From UBA4732 sp002404095 (GTDB taxonomy: Bacteria; Planctomycetota; Planctomycetia; Gemmatales; Gemmataceae), in contig DAIPWT010000008.1 of assembly GCA_036783645.1 (NCBI GenBank), forward strand, positions 23,008 through 87,007: 64,000 nucleotides of DNA. The letters are read 5' to 3'. The translations under genes were made by a program, and so were the position numbers. The notes beneath the pieces are model-generated. The model was not told the DNA's origin. It did not search any database and saw only the letters and a list, made by a program, of their open reading frames with translations. Below, in pieces: positions 41,154 to 49,319 of the stretch; positions within the stretch are counted from its first letter, which is position 1, and each line of letters starts with the position of its first letter.

Positions 41154-42413
41154 ATGCGTCGAAAACTGTACTGTCTCGTGATTCTGGCGCTGGCCTTCAC
41201 GGCCAGCCGGGCGCCCGCAGCCGCGCCGCTGGCCGAGAAATATCTGCTCGACGGCAAGTTGGCCGAAGGCGCCAAGGCCCTGCAAGGGCGCCTCAAGGAA
41301 GACCCCAAGGACGACCAGGCCCGTTTCGGCCTGGGTGTGGTGCAATTCCTACAGAGCTTCGAGCACCTGGGCGGCAGCCTGCACAAATACGGCCTGCGCA
41401 CGGAGAAGTCGTTCCTGCGAGCGCCGCCGCAGGTCAAGGAGTTCCTGGCGCAGAATCCCAACCCCGAGACGCTGACCTACAAGGCCGCCCGTCAGGTGGT
41501 CCAGACCTGGATCGACGATCTGGTCAAGGCCGAGGCCACGCTGGCGGAGGTGAAGGATGCGGAGGTCAAGATGCCGCTGCACGTCGCCCTCATCAAGATC
41601 GACCCGTTCGGCCAGGACAAGCCGATTAGCGCGGCCTTCCTGTTGGGACGGCTCGAGGGTCTCCCCCCGGAGGCGCGCAAGCAGGCTGAGAAGTTGGTGG
41701 TCGGCTTCGACCGCGGCGACGTGAGCTGGCTGCGTGGCTACCTTCACTTCCTGGCGGCGTTCGGCGAACTGTTGCTGGCGGTGGACGGACAGGAGGCCTT
41801 CGAGTGCGGCGCTCATTTGCTGTTCGAGAAGGTGGAGACGCCGCATACCTTCCTGCTGGAAAACCGTCGCGGCTTCGACGAGGCGGGGTTTGGGTGGGCG
41901 GATCATCCCTTGTGGTCGGACGTGGTTTCGTTCATCCACCAGATGACGCGGCTGCCGATCAAGGAACCTGCCCGGACAAAGGCGGCGCTGGAACACTTGG
42001 AGGCGGGGGTCGCCCAGGCGAAGGAGATGTGGAAATACATCCTGGCGGAGACGGACGACGACAACGAGTGGATCCCCAACCCCAAGCAGACCGGGGTTAT
42101 AGGCGTCAAGGTGACCCAAGAGATGGTCGATTCCTGGCTGGAAGCGCTGGACGAGGCGGAGTTGATCTTGAAGGGCCAGAAGCTGATCCCGTTCTGGCGC
42201 GGCAAGGAAGGCGAGCGCGGCGTGAACCTGCGCCGCGTCTTCACCGAGCCGCGGACCTTCGACCCGATCGAATGGGTGCAGGGGACGGCGGCCACGCCGT
42301 ACCTGGAGAAGGGGCCGCTGACGAAGCTCGCCGATCCGCGCGTGGGGGGCCGGCTCACCAACGCCTTTGGCGGCCCCTTCCAGTTCATCGGCTTCGGCTT
42401 CTGGTTCAACTGA
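41154..42413 (+). CDS. secreted TPR-like protein of unknown function
   Basis: This 419-residue protein starts at the second of two close ATGs; GGAAGGA is 7 bases upstream of it but only 1-2 bases from the first. A signal peptide (LVILALAFTASRAPAAAP) precedes a TPR-like helical region (KYLLDGKLAEGAKALQGRLK, DDQARFGLGVVQFLQSFEHL). The rest is mostly helical with conserved Trp/Phe patches and ends FQFIGFGFWFN. I cannot name the family. Half-palindromes flank it on both sides. No operon partner is apparent. Confidence 0.7.
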   Translation: MRRKLYCLVILALAFTASRAPAAAPLAEKYLLDGKLAEGAKALQGRLKEDPKDDQARFGLGVVQFLQSFEHLGGSLHKYGLRTEKSFLRAPPQVKEFLAQNPNPETLTYKAARQVVQTWIDDLVKAEATLAEVKDAEVKMPLHVALIKIDPFGQDKPISAAFLLGRLEGLPPEARKQAEKLVVGFDRGDVSWLRGYLHFLAAFGELLLAVDGQEAFECGAHLLFEKVETPHTFLLENRRGFDEAGFGWADHPLWSDVVSFIHQMTRLPIKEPARTKAALEHLEAGVAQAKEMWKYILAETDDDNEWIPNPKQTGVIGVKVTQEMVDSWLEALDEAELILKGQKLIPFWRGKEGERGVNLRRVFTEPRTFDPIEWVQGTAATPYLEKGPLTKLADPRVGGRLTNAFGGPFQFIGFGFWFN

Positions 42414-42436
42414 GAAACTGTTCCCGAAGGGTATTA

Positions 42437-42506
42437 CGAGCCGCGACCGTTAGGGAGCGGGGGGCGGCTCGCGCCCCGAAAACCGCTCCCTGACGGTCGC
42501 GGCTCG
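42437..42506. repeat. paired palindrome, 24-bp arms
   Basis: The arms 42437-42460 and 42483-42506 (CGAGCCGCGACCGTTAGGGA onward) pair at 23 of 24 positions. It separates the convergent secreted-protein and zwf genes. The same family occurs at 61762-61820 and, as a half, at 41095. Confidence 0.85.
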
Positions 42507-42511
42507 TCCAT

Positions 42512-44467
42512 TCAGGAAGCCGGCGCCGCCGACGGATAACGGCTCTTGACCATCTCGCGCAGCGAAGCGGCGAACTGCGGATGTTGGTCGAGGACTCGCT
42601 TGAAATCCGCCTTGTCCAGGACGAACAGGTCGCACGCCTTCAGCGCGCGGATCGAAGCCGAGCGCGCCTGCTCCAACAAAAGGCTGAGTTCGCCGAAAAA
42701 GTCTCCATCGTAGAGGGTTGACAGCACTTTGCCCGCCCCGTCGAGCACCTCCACCTGGCCGCGACAGATGAAGAACATTTCGTTGCCCATATCTCCTTTT
42801 TTGATGATAAAGTCCCCGGCCGAATAAACGACAGGTTTCAACATCATGGCCAGGTTTTGAAGGAAGACCGGGCCGCCTCCTTGGAAGAGAGGGACTTTTT
42901 CCAGATTGTCCCGGTTGATGACCTCCACCCACTGCCGGCCGTCGCGCTCGACCAGGCCGTAAGCCGCCTTCGGTCCCCAGGAGCCGGCCGGATAGTTCGG
43001 AAATTCAAACGGCGCCGCGCTGGACCAGGCGTCAAGCAACGGCTGGGCGACGCGCCAGGCGGACTCGACCAGATCGGTGCGCGAGAAGAGCGTGGCGTCG
43101 CCGATCATGCAGTTGTAGAGCAGAACTTCGTAACCGGTGCCGCGCGACGCCTCGAAGGCCTCGCGGTAGTCGAAGCGCATGTTCACCTTTTGCAGAAACA
43201 TCGACGGCCCCGGATTCTTGGCGTGGAAACGGAACTCAATGCCCTGATCCGGTTGGATGTGGAACAGCAGCCGGTTGGATTCCAAGGTGTTCGCCGCGGG
43301 CGTGTCGCGGAAAATCACTTGCGGCACTTTCTTGAACTGAACGATGATTTCGGTGCCGCGCTTCCACAGCGCCTTGCCCGAACGTAGGTAGATCGGCACC
43401 CCTTCCCAGCGCCAGTTGTCGATAAGGAGTTTGCAGGCCGCGAATGTCTCCGTTGCCGATTGTGGGTTCACGTCCGGCTCTTCCCGGTAGCCCGGCGTCA
43501 CCGTGCCGTCGGCCTTCCTTCCGGGGCCGTACTGGCCGCGGACGACGTTTAGCGCGACCTCCGCAGGCGTCATGACGCGAACGGCGTCCATGAGCTTGGC
43601 CTTCTCGTTGCGGATCGCGTCCGGCTTGAACGAGGCCGGCGCCTCCATGCACAAGTAGGCCAACATCTGGAACATATGATTCTGGATCATGTCGCGCAAA
43701 ACGCCGACCGTGTCGTAATACTTGCCCCGTCCCTCCACGCCGACCGTCTCCGAGACGGTGAATTGGATGTGATCCACATGGTGTTTGTTCCACAACGGCT
43801 CAAAGATGCCGTTGGAGAAGCGGAAGGCGAGGAGGTTCTGGACCGTCTCTTTGCCAAGATAATGGTCGATCCGGTATATCTGCGATTCGGACCAGTGGGC
43901 CAGCAGCTGGCCGTTGAGCTTGATCGCCGACGGCAGGTCGTGTCCGAAGGGCTTTTCGACGATGATGCGCGTCCAGCCTTTTTCGCGCTTCTTGAAACCC
44001 GCCTCATTGAGGTGTCCGGAGATCAGGCCGAAGACCGACGGTGGCGTGGCCATGTAAAAGATGATGTTGCCGCCGGCTTGATACTGGGCGTCGAGCTTGG
44101 CGACCAGCTCGGCCAAGCGCCGATAGGCTTCGGGATCGCTGAAGTTGCCCGGCGTGTAATAGAGGCGCGAGACGAGGTGCTGCCAGCTGCCTTCGTCATA
44201 CTTTTGGCGCGTGCTGAACTTCTTGATGTCGTCCGTCATGCGCGCGCGGAAGTCATCGGTCGAAAGCTGGTCAAGAGCGATCCCGATAATGGCAAATTGC
44301 TCCGGCAATAGGCCGTCGCAAGTCAGGTTGTAGAAGGCCGGCATGAGCAGCCGTTTCGTCAGGTCGCCGGACGCGCCAAAAATCACGATCAGGCACGGCT
44401 CTCCCGGAGGGACGGTCCCACGGGACGCTTCGCCGACGGTTCGCTGGGTCTGCGTTTCAGTTGCCAT
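42512..44467 (-). CDS. zwf: glucose-6-phosphate dehydrogenase fused to a cyclic-nucleotide-binding domain
   Basis: This 651-residue protein starts at MATETQTQ. Residues about 20-510 are a complete G6PDH: cofactor-binding IFGASGDLTKRLLMPAFYNL, active-site RIDHYLGKETVQNLLAFRFS and EKPFGHD. G6PDHs usually end near 490-510. Here residues 525-651 form a CRP-type cNMP domain with the phosphate-binding cassette FGELSLLLEQARSASIRA, including the conserved Glu and Arg. No DNA-binding helix follows. It should convert glucose-6-phosphate to 6-phosphogluconolactone while making NADPH, probably under cyclic-nucleotide control. It is 89 bp downstream of transketolase, across a perfect palindrome. Confidence 0.95.
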   Translation of the reverse strand: MATETQTQRTVGEASRGTVPPGEPCLIVIFGASGDLTKRLLMPAFYNLTCDGLLPEQFAIIGIALDQLSTDDFRARMTDDIKKFSTRQKYDEGSWQHLVSRLYYTPGNFSDPEAYRRLAELVAKLDAQYQAGGNIIFYMATPPSVFGLISGHLNEAGFKKREKGWTRIIVEKPFGHDLPSAIKLNGQLLAHWSESQIYRIDHYLGKETVQNLLAFRFSNGIFEPLWNKHHVDHIQFTVSETVGVEGRGKYYDTVGVLRDMIQNHMFQMLAYLCMEAPASFKPDAIRNEKAKLMDAVRVMTPAEVALNVVRGQYGPGRKADGTVTPGYREEPDVNPQSATETFAACKLLIDNWRWEGVPIYLRSGKALWKRGTEIIVQFKKVPQVIFRDTPAANTLESNRLLFHIQPDQGIEFRFHAKNPGPSMFLQKVNMRFDYREAFEASRGTGYEVLLYNCMIGDATLFSRTDLVESAWRVAQPLLDAWSSAAPFEFPNYPAGSWGPKAAYGLVERDGRQWVEVINRDNLEKVPLFQGGGPVFLQNLAMMLKPVVYSAGDFIIKKGDMGNEMFFICRGQVEVLDGAGKVLSTLYDGDFFGELSLLLEQARSASIRALKACDLFVLDKADFKRVLDQHPQFAASLREMVKSRYPSAAPAS

Positions 44468-44502
44468 TGCCGGGGTCTCGCTGTACAATTGGGTTTGTAG
44501 TA

Positions 44503-44552
44503 AATCCAATAGGTCTTATATGTCCTATAGGACATATAAGACCTATTGGATT
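44503..44552. repeat. 50-bp perfect palindrome
   Basis: The two 25-bp halves meet without a spacer (44503-44527 and 44528-44552; AATCCAATAGGTCTTATATG outward). It is AT-rich, unlike the genome. It starts 4 bases beyond the transketolase stop and may act as a terminator or processing site before zwf. Confidence 0.95.
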
Positions 44553-44556
44553 GCCT

Positions 44557-46638
44557 TCAGCGGAGTTGCTTCCCCGCCTTCGCTTTCGCCAGCTGGCGCT
44601 TCGCCGCTTCCATCACCTTCTCCGGCGTGAAGCCGAATTTCTTCTGCAGCTCCTTCAACGGCGCCGAGGCGCCGAATGTCACCATGCCGATACATTCGCC
44701 GGTCAGGCCGACGTAGCGCGCCCAGCCGAGCGTCGATCCCTGCTCCACCGCCACGCGCGCCGCCACGTCCGGCGGCAACACGCTATTCCGATATTCCTCC
44801 GGCTGATGGTCGAACAGTTCCCACGACGGCATACTCACCACGCGCGCCTTGATTCCTTCTTTCGTGAGTTGTTCGTAAACGCCGACGCACAGCGAAACCT
44901 CGCTGCCGGTCGCCAACAACAGAACGTCGGGTTTACCGTCCTTCGCGTCGGCCAACACATAGCCGCCGCGCGACAGCCCGGAGGCGGCGGCGTAACGCGA
45001 GCGGTCCAGCGTCGGTAGCGCCTGCCGCGTCAGAATCAGCACGGCCGGCTCGTGGTGCAGTTTCATGATGAGCCGCCACGCCTCGACTACTTCGTTTGCG
45101 TCGCACGGCCGCAGGGTGATGAGTCCAGGAATGGCCCGCAGCGAAGCAAGCTGTTCGACCGGCTGATGCGTCGGGCCGTCCTCGCCTACGCCGATCGAAT
45201 CGTGCGTGAAAATCCATATGACTGGGAGTTCCATGATGGCGGCGAGCCGGATGGAGGGCTTGCAATAGTCGCTGAAAATCAGGAAGCCGGAGCCGAACGG
45301 ACGCACTTTGGTCAGCGACATGCCGTTGAGGACCGCGCTCATGGCGTGTTCGCGGACGCCGAAGTGCATGTTGCGGCCGCCGCGATCCGTGGCGCTGAAA
45401 TCGCCGGCCTCCGGGAAAGTGAGGCGCGTCTTAGTGGACGGCGACAGGTCGGCCGAGCCGCCGATCAACCAGGGGACGTTTTTCGCCAGGATGTTCAGCA
45501 CCTTGGCCGAAACGTCGCGGCCCGCCGCGCCCTTGGCGTCGGCCGGGAACTCGGCTAGACCTTTGTCCCACCCTTCCGGCAACTGGCGGTGCTGCATGCG
45601 ATATAGCTCATCCGCCAAGTCCGGATACTTGGCGCGGTACGCCGCGATCTTGTCGAACCAGGCTTTGCGCAGGTCGCCGCCGCGCTTGCCGATCCCTTCG
45701 CGGAAGTGCTGCGGCGCCTCCTCGGGTACGAGGAATTTGGCGTCTTCCGGCCAACCGTAGTTGCGCTTGGTCCCCTTGATCTCGTCTTCGCCGAGTGGTT
45801 CGCCGTGCGCGCCGCTCGTGTCCTGCTTACTCGGCGCCCCGTAGGCGATGTGGCTGTCAACCACAATGAGCGTCGGCCGGTCGGTCGTCCTTTGGAACGT
45901 CTTGAAAGCACGTGTGAGCGTGCTGAGGTCGTTGGCGTCGGCGACGCGGACCACGTTCCAGCCGTAGCCGAGGAACCGTGTGGCCACGTCTTCACTGAAG
46001 GCCAGGGCGGTGTTGCCTTCGATGGTGATGTGGTTGTTGTCGTAGATCCAGCACAGGTTGGAAAGTTGTAAGTGGCCGGCCAGCGACGCCGCCTCGCCGG
46101 AGATTCCCTCCATCATGCAGCCGTCGCCGCAGACGGCGTAGGTGTTGAAGTCGAAAAGCTCGAAATCGGGGCGATTGTAGCGCTTCGCCATCCACTTGCC
46201 GGCGACGGCCATGCCGACGCTGGTGGCCACGCCCTGCCCGAGCGGGCCGGTCGTCGTCTCCACGCCGGAGGTCCAACGATATTCCGGGTGGCCGGGGCAC
46301 TTGCTGTTCATTTGCCGGAAGTTCTTGATGTCGTCCAACTTGACCGACTGCTCGCCCAGCGACTCATATTCCTTGCTGACCGATTTGACACCCGTGAGGT
46401 GCAGCATGGAATAGAGCAGCATGGAGGCATGGCCGGCCGACAGCACGAAGCGGTCGCGATTCGGCCAGATGGGGTCTTCCGGGTCGAAACGGAGGAAGTT
46501 TTGCCAAAGGCAGTAGACCACGGGCGCCAACGCCATAGGCGTGCCGGGGTGCCCCGAGTTGGCCGCCTGCACGGCGTCCATCGAGAGGGTGCGGATGGTG
46601 TTGATGCACTTCAGGTCGATGCTTTGCGGCTCGTTCAT
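44557..46638 (-). CDS. tkt: transketolase
   Basis: This 693-residue thiamine-diphosphate enzyme of the pentose phosphate pathway starts at MNEPQSIDLK after GGAGG. Visible motifs include AANSGHPGTPMALAP, LSAGHASMLLYSMLHL, the TPP motif GDGCMMEGISGEAASLAGHL to DNN, IAYGAPSKQDTSGAHGEPLG, and the C-terminal TLRPCDANEVVEAWRL. It is slightly longer than typical transketolases (about 660-670). Its gene precedes zwf on the same strand, so the oxidative and non-oxidative branches are probably co-transcribed, apart from any effect of the palindrome between them. Confidence 0.95.
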   Translation of the reverse strand: MNEPQSIDLKCINTIRTLSMDAVQAANSGHPGTPMALAPVVYCLWQNFLRFDPEDPIWPNRDRFVLSAGHASMLLYSMLHLTGVKSVSKEYESLGEQSVKLDDIKNFRQMNSKCPGHPEYRWTSGVETTTGPLGQGVATSVGMAVAGKWMAKRYNRPDFELFDFNTYAVCGDGCMMEGISGEAASLAGHLQLSNLCWIYDNNHITIEGNTALAFSEDVATRFLGYGWNVVRVADANDLSTLTRAFKTFQRTTDRPTLIVVDSHIAYGAPSKQDTSGAHGEPLGEDEIKGTKRNYGWPEDAKFLVPEEAPQHFREGIGKRGGDLRKAWFDKIAAYRAKYPDLADELYRMQHRQLPEGWDKGLAEFPADAKGAAGRDVSAKVLNILAKNVPWLIGGSADLSPSTKTRLTFPEAGDFSATDRGGRNMHFGVREHAMSAVLNGMSLTKVRPFGSGFLIFSDYCKPSIRLAAIMELPVIWIFTHDSIGVGEDGPTHQPVEQLASLRAIPGLITLRPCDANEVVEAWRLIMKLHHEPAVLILTRQALPTLDRSRYAAASGLSRGGYVLADAKDGKPDVLLLATGSEVSLCVGVYEQLTKEGIKARVVSMPSWELFDHQPEEYRNSVLPPDVAARVAVEQGSTLGWARYVGLTGECIGMVTFGASAPLKELQKKFGFTPEKVMEAAKRQLAKAKAGKQLR

Positions 46639-46682
46639 GTTGCCTCCGGGCGGGCGAGGGGTGCGCCCCGTTCGCCAAAAAG

Positions 46683-48155
46683 TTAATGCTTCTCTACAAG
46701 ATCCTTTAGGGACGGGTGAAATACCTTGAGAAATTCCTCTGGACGATAGGCGCGCGGCTGGGCCAGCATCTTTACCAACCCACTCAGTTTTTCCTGAGAG
46801 CGCTCCGCTCCCTGATCTTGACTCAGGGCTGCCGCTGCCAGGTAAAGTTGTTCGGCCGCGTCCCAATCGGGCGCGGAATCGCTCGGTTTCTTCTCGGCTA
46901 GGGAACTAAGTAGTAGTTGTATCTCATTCTGGCTCAACTTGGTTTGACTCGTCTTTGCCAGTAACGGGGCTAGGCGTATGGCGAGAACCTCGGCCTCGGC
47001 AGGCAATTGGTTCCGGTCTTTTAGAGGCGCCGCCATCGCCTTTTCCAAGTCGTCGAAGCCTTTGGCAATCGACTGGTCCTTCGCGTCGCTAAACGCCGGT
47101 CTATCCGCCAGCCAGCGCGGCATGACGGAATACCACGTCCCCCACGGCAGCGAACCCGCCTTGCGATCACCGTATCCGCGTGATTGTCTCCAACTGGGAG
47201 TGGTTAAGTCGTGATGGCAAGCGTAACAATTGTATTCTGAAAACTCCGGCCAAGGCCGATTCATGTTTCGCGCACGATCCGCAAGCAGATCGAGCGCCGC
47301 CTGCGCCGTCACGACCTGTCCCACGGCCCAGACGCGTGCTTCAAAGCCAGCATTGCGGTGTTTCGCTTGCTCTTTTTCATCCCAATGCGGCGGCATATTG
47401 GCAAGGAACGCGCCAAGCTCGAAGTTCAATCGCGGATGTCCGGCGGCGATCATGTCGTGGTTCATGTCGCGCACCGGTACGCCGTCCGCGGCCGCGGCGC
47501 CGACGTGACAGCCGACGCACGTCTGAGCCAAAGCGACGGGATCGCCTACCGTCTTCATCCCGTATTCGCGTTTCTTCTCGGCGCTGTTACACATCCATTC
47601 CGGCTTAGTGTGGGCGTCGAGCCATTTTTTCCCCTTGCCGTGACACGATTCGCAGCCTACGCCGGATCGCTGTTCCTGCTTGAGAAGGGTCGAATGGCCC
47701 GAACTCGCCGCCAGCGGATTGGTGTGACACGCGAGACAAGCCGATTCATCCCATTTCGCCTTTTCCTCTCCGTAAAGGTTCTTTAAGATGCGGCGGCCAA
47801 GTTCGCCGTCAAGGACTTGATAGGCTTGGGCGTGTTTGTCGCGCGCCAGCCAGAGGGAGAATTCATTTTGCCGAACCACGGGAAGCGAAGCCGGGTCGAT
47901 GTTATCTAAACAGTTGGGAAGTGGGCGCGACTCCACCGGAACGACGGCGCCGTGGCAGCCGCGCGCCGAACAACTTGGTGTGCCGACGAGGGCAGACTTA
48001 TTCCCCTCGATATACGGCTTAAAGCGATTTGCGGAGCGAGCCCCCCACTCTTTGATTATGGTGGGCGACTCGCTCCGCGAGTCGCTTGGGTCGAACCCCG
48101 GCGCGATAAGGACGGCGACCGCGGCACAACTCACGAACCATCGGCGGACGGTCAT
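46683..48155 (-). CDS. exported pentahaem-type cytochrome (c554-like)
   Basis: This 490-residue protein has a signal peptide (MTVRRWFVSCAAVAVLIAPG). Canonical CxxCH motifs start at residues 140, 168, 213 and 310, and an atypical CX4CH (CSARGCH) at 62, so four or five haems may bind. The motif NHDMIAAGHPRLNFELGAFL is typical of the cytochrome c554-related family. The helical C-terminal 130 residues lack haem sites. Residues about 24-44, between the signal peptide and the first haem site, are encoded by a paired palindrome. It is transcribed divergently from the b-cytochrome/decahaem/diaphorase operon and is probably part of the same pathway. Confidence 0.9.
   Translation of the reverse strand: MTVRRWFVSCAAVAVLIAPGFDPSDSRSESPTIIKEWGARSANRFKPYIEGNKSALVGTPSCSARGCHGAVVPVESRPLPNCLDNIDPASLPVVRQNEFSLWLARDKHAQAYQVLDGELGRRILKNLYGEEKAKWDESACLACHTNPLAASSGHSTLLKQEQRSGVGCESCHGKGKKWLDAHTKPEWMCNSAEKKREYGMKTVGDPVALAQTCVGCHVGAAAADGVPVRDMNHDMIAAGHPRLNFELGAFLANMPPHWDEKEQAKHRNAGFEARVWAVGQVVTAQAALDLLADRARNMNRPWPEFSEYNCYACHHDLTTPSWRQSRGYGDRKAGSLPWGTWYSVMPRWLADRPAFSDAKDQSIAKGFDDLEKAMAAPLKDRNQLPAEAEVLAIRLAPLLAKTSQTKLSQNEIQLLLSSLAEKKPSDSAPDWDAAEQLYLAAAALSQDQGAERSQEKLSGLVKMLAQPRAYRPEEFLKVFHPSLKDLVEKH
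48024..48085. repeat. in-frame paired-hairpin element in the pentahaem cytochrome
   Basis: The arms 48024-48048 and 48061-48085 match at 21 of 25 positions. The right arm is identical to 25351-25375. On the minus strand it encodes DSRSESPTIIKEWGARSA at about residues 25-42. Confidence 0.88.
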
Positions 48156-48328
48156 GGCGATTTCCTCAGAGACAGGCTTATGCGTGTGGTCTCATAAATA
48201 TCCCGCGCCGGCCCGTTACGCAACGGTCTAGTGAAGAAAATTCTAAGAAAAAGCGAATCCGCCTCGTTGACGGGCGCGGGAGGGGATGCTAGAACAGCGC
48301 AGTTCCCGGCCAACGGAGAGAAAACCTC

Positions 48329-49306
48329 GTGCTGCTTTTTGACCGAAAGAGCTGGCCTCCACACCGGCCCTGGTTGATTTTCTTCCTGCTGGCGACCGTC
48401 GCCTCCACTGTGGCCTACTTCGGTTTCGCCTTTGGTCACGTCGGCGACGCGCCAGGCTGGCCTGGCGGCAGCAGCCTTCCCGGACTGATATTCGGCGTCC
48501 TCGGCGGCGCTATCATCCTCTTTGAATTTCTTCTATGGTTCCGCAAAAAAGTCCGCGTCTGGCGCATCGGCCGGGCGCAAACTTGGCTCCGGGCGCACAT
48601 CTGGCTCGGTCTATTGTGCGTTCCCCTGCTGATCTATCACAGCGGCTTTCGTCTAGGCGGATCGCTCAGTACAGTACTAATGATCCTGCTGCTAATCGTG
48701 ATCCTCAGCGGGATATGGGGACTGTTCCTGCAACAGATTCTGCCCACGCGAATGCTGGAACAAATCCCGGCTGAAACGATCTTTTCGCAGATCGACCGGC
48801 TCTCGGAGCAGCTTTCCACCGAGGCCCGCCAACTCGTCCAGGCGACGTGCGGACTCGACCCCGACGACAAAACCGCGGACGGCGAACGCGCGGCCGCTCC
48901 CACGCCGTACCTAGTCGTCGGCGCCGTCCGGTCTGCGGGCAGGATACAGGGGAAAGTTCTGGAAACGCGGACTGCGCCCGTCGCCGTGCCGGGCGCCGAG
49001 GCGCTGTCGGCTTTCTTTCAGGAAACCGTTGACCCGTTCCTACGCGGACGCGCCGACGGCGATTCCCCGCTTCGTCTGCGCCAGCGCGCGGTTCAGAAGT
49101 TTGGAGAGGTGAAAACTCACCTCCCTCCGGCGGCGCATTCCGCCCTGGAGACGCTGGCGGGCATGTGCGATCAACGTCGGCAATGGGACCAACAAGCCGG
49201 TTTCCAGTTCTGGCTGCACAGCTGGCTGTGGGTGCATTTTCCGCTGTCGGTCGCGCTCGTCGTGTTGATGATCGTGCATATATGGGTGGCCCTCAAGTAC
49301 TGGTAA
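48329..49306 (+). CDS. b-type cytochrome-like membrane protein
   Basis: This 325-residue protein starts at GTG after GGAGAG. It has membrane helices near residues 14-32, 52-70, 88-105, 115-135 and 304-323, with a periplasmic or cytoplasmic loop of about 160 residues between the last two. His90 and His104 on one side and His303 and His317 on the other are each 14 residues apart, as expected for two stacked haem b groups. The design resembles PepSY/ferric-reductase or DsbD-like cytochrome b anchors. It lies 13 bp upstream of the decahaem cytochrome, suggesting electron exchange between quinol and the haem-c subunit. Confidence 0.78.
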   Translation: MLLFDRKSWPPHRPWLIFFLLATVASTVAYFGFAFGHVGDAPGWPGGSSLPGLIFGVLGGAIILFEFLLWFRKKVRVWRIGRAQTWLRAHIWLGLLCVPLLIYHSGFRLGGSLSTVLMILLLIVILSGIWGLFLQQILPTRMLEQIPAETIFSQIDRLSEQLSTEARQLVQATCGLDPDDKTADGERAAAPTPYLVVGAVRSAGRIQGKVLETRTAPVAVPGAEALSAFFQETVDPFLRGRADGDSPLRLRQRAVQKFGEVKTHLPPAAHSALETLAGMCDQRRQWDQQAGFQFWLHSWLWVHFPLSVALVVLMIVHIWVALKYW

Positions 49307-49319
49307 CCGCGAGGATTTC

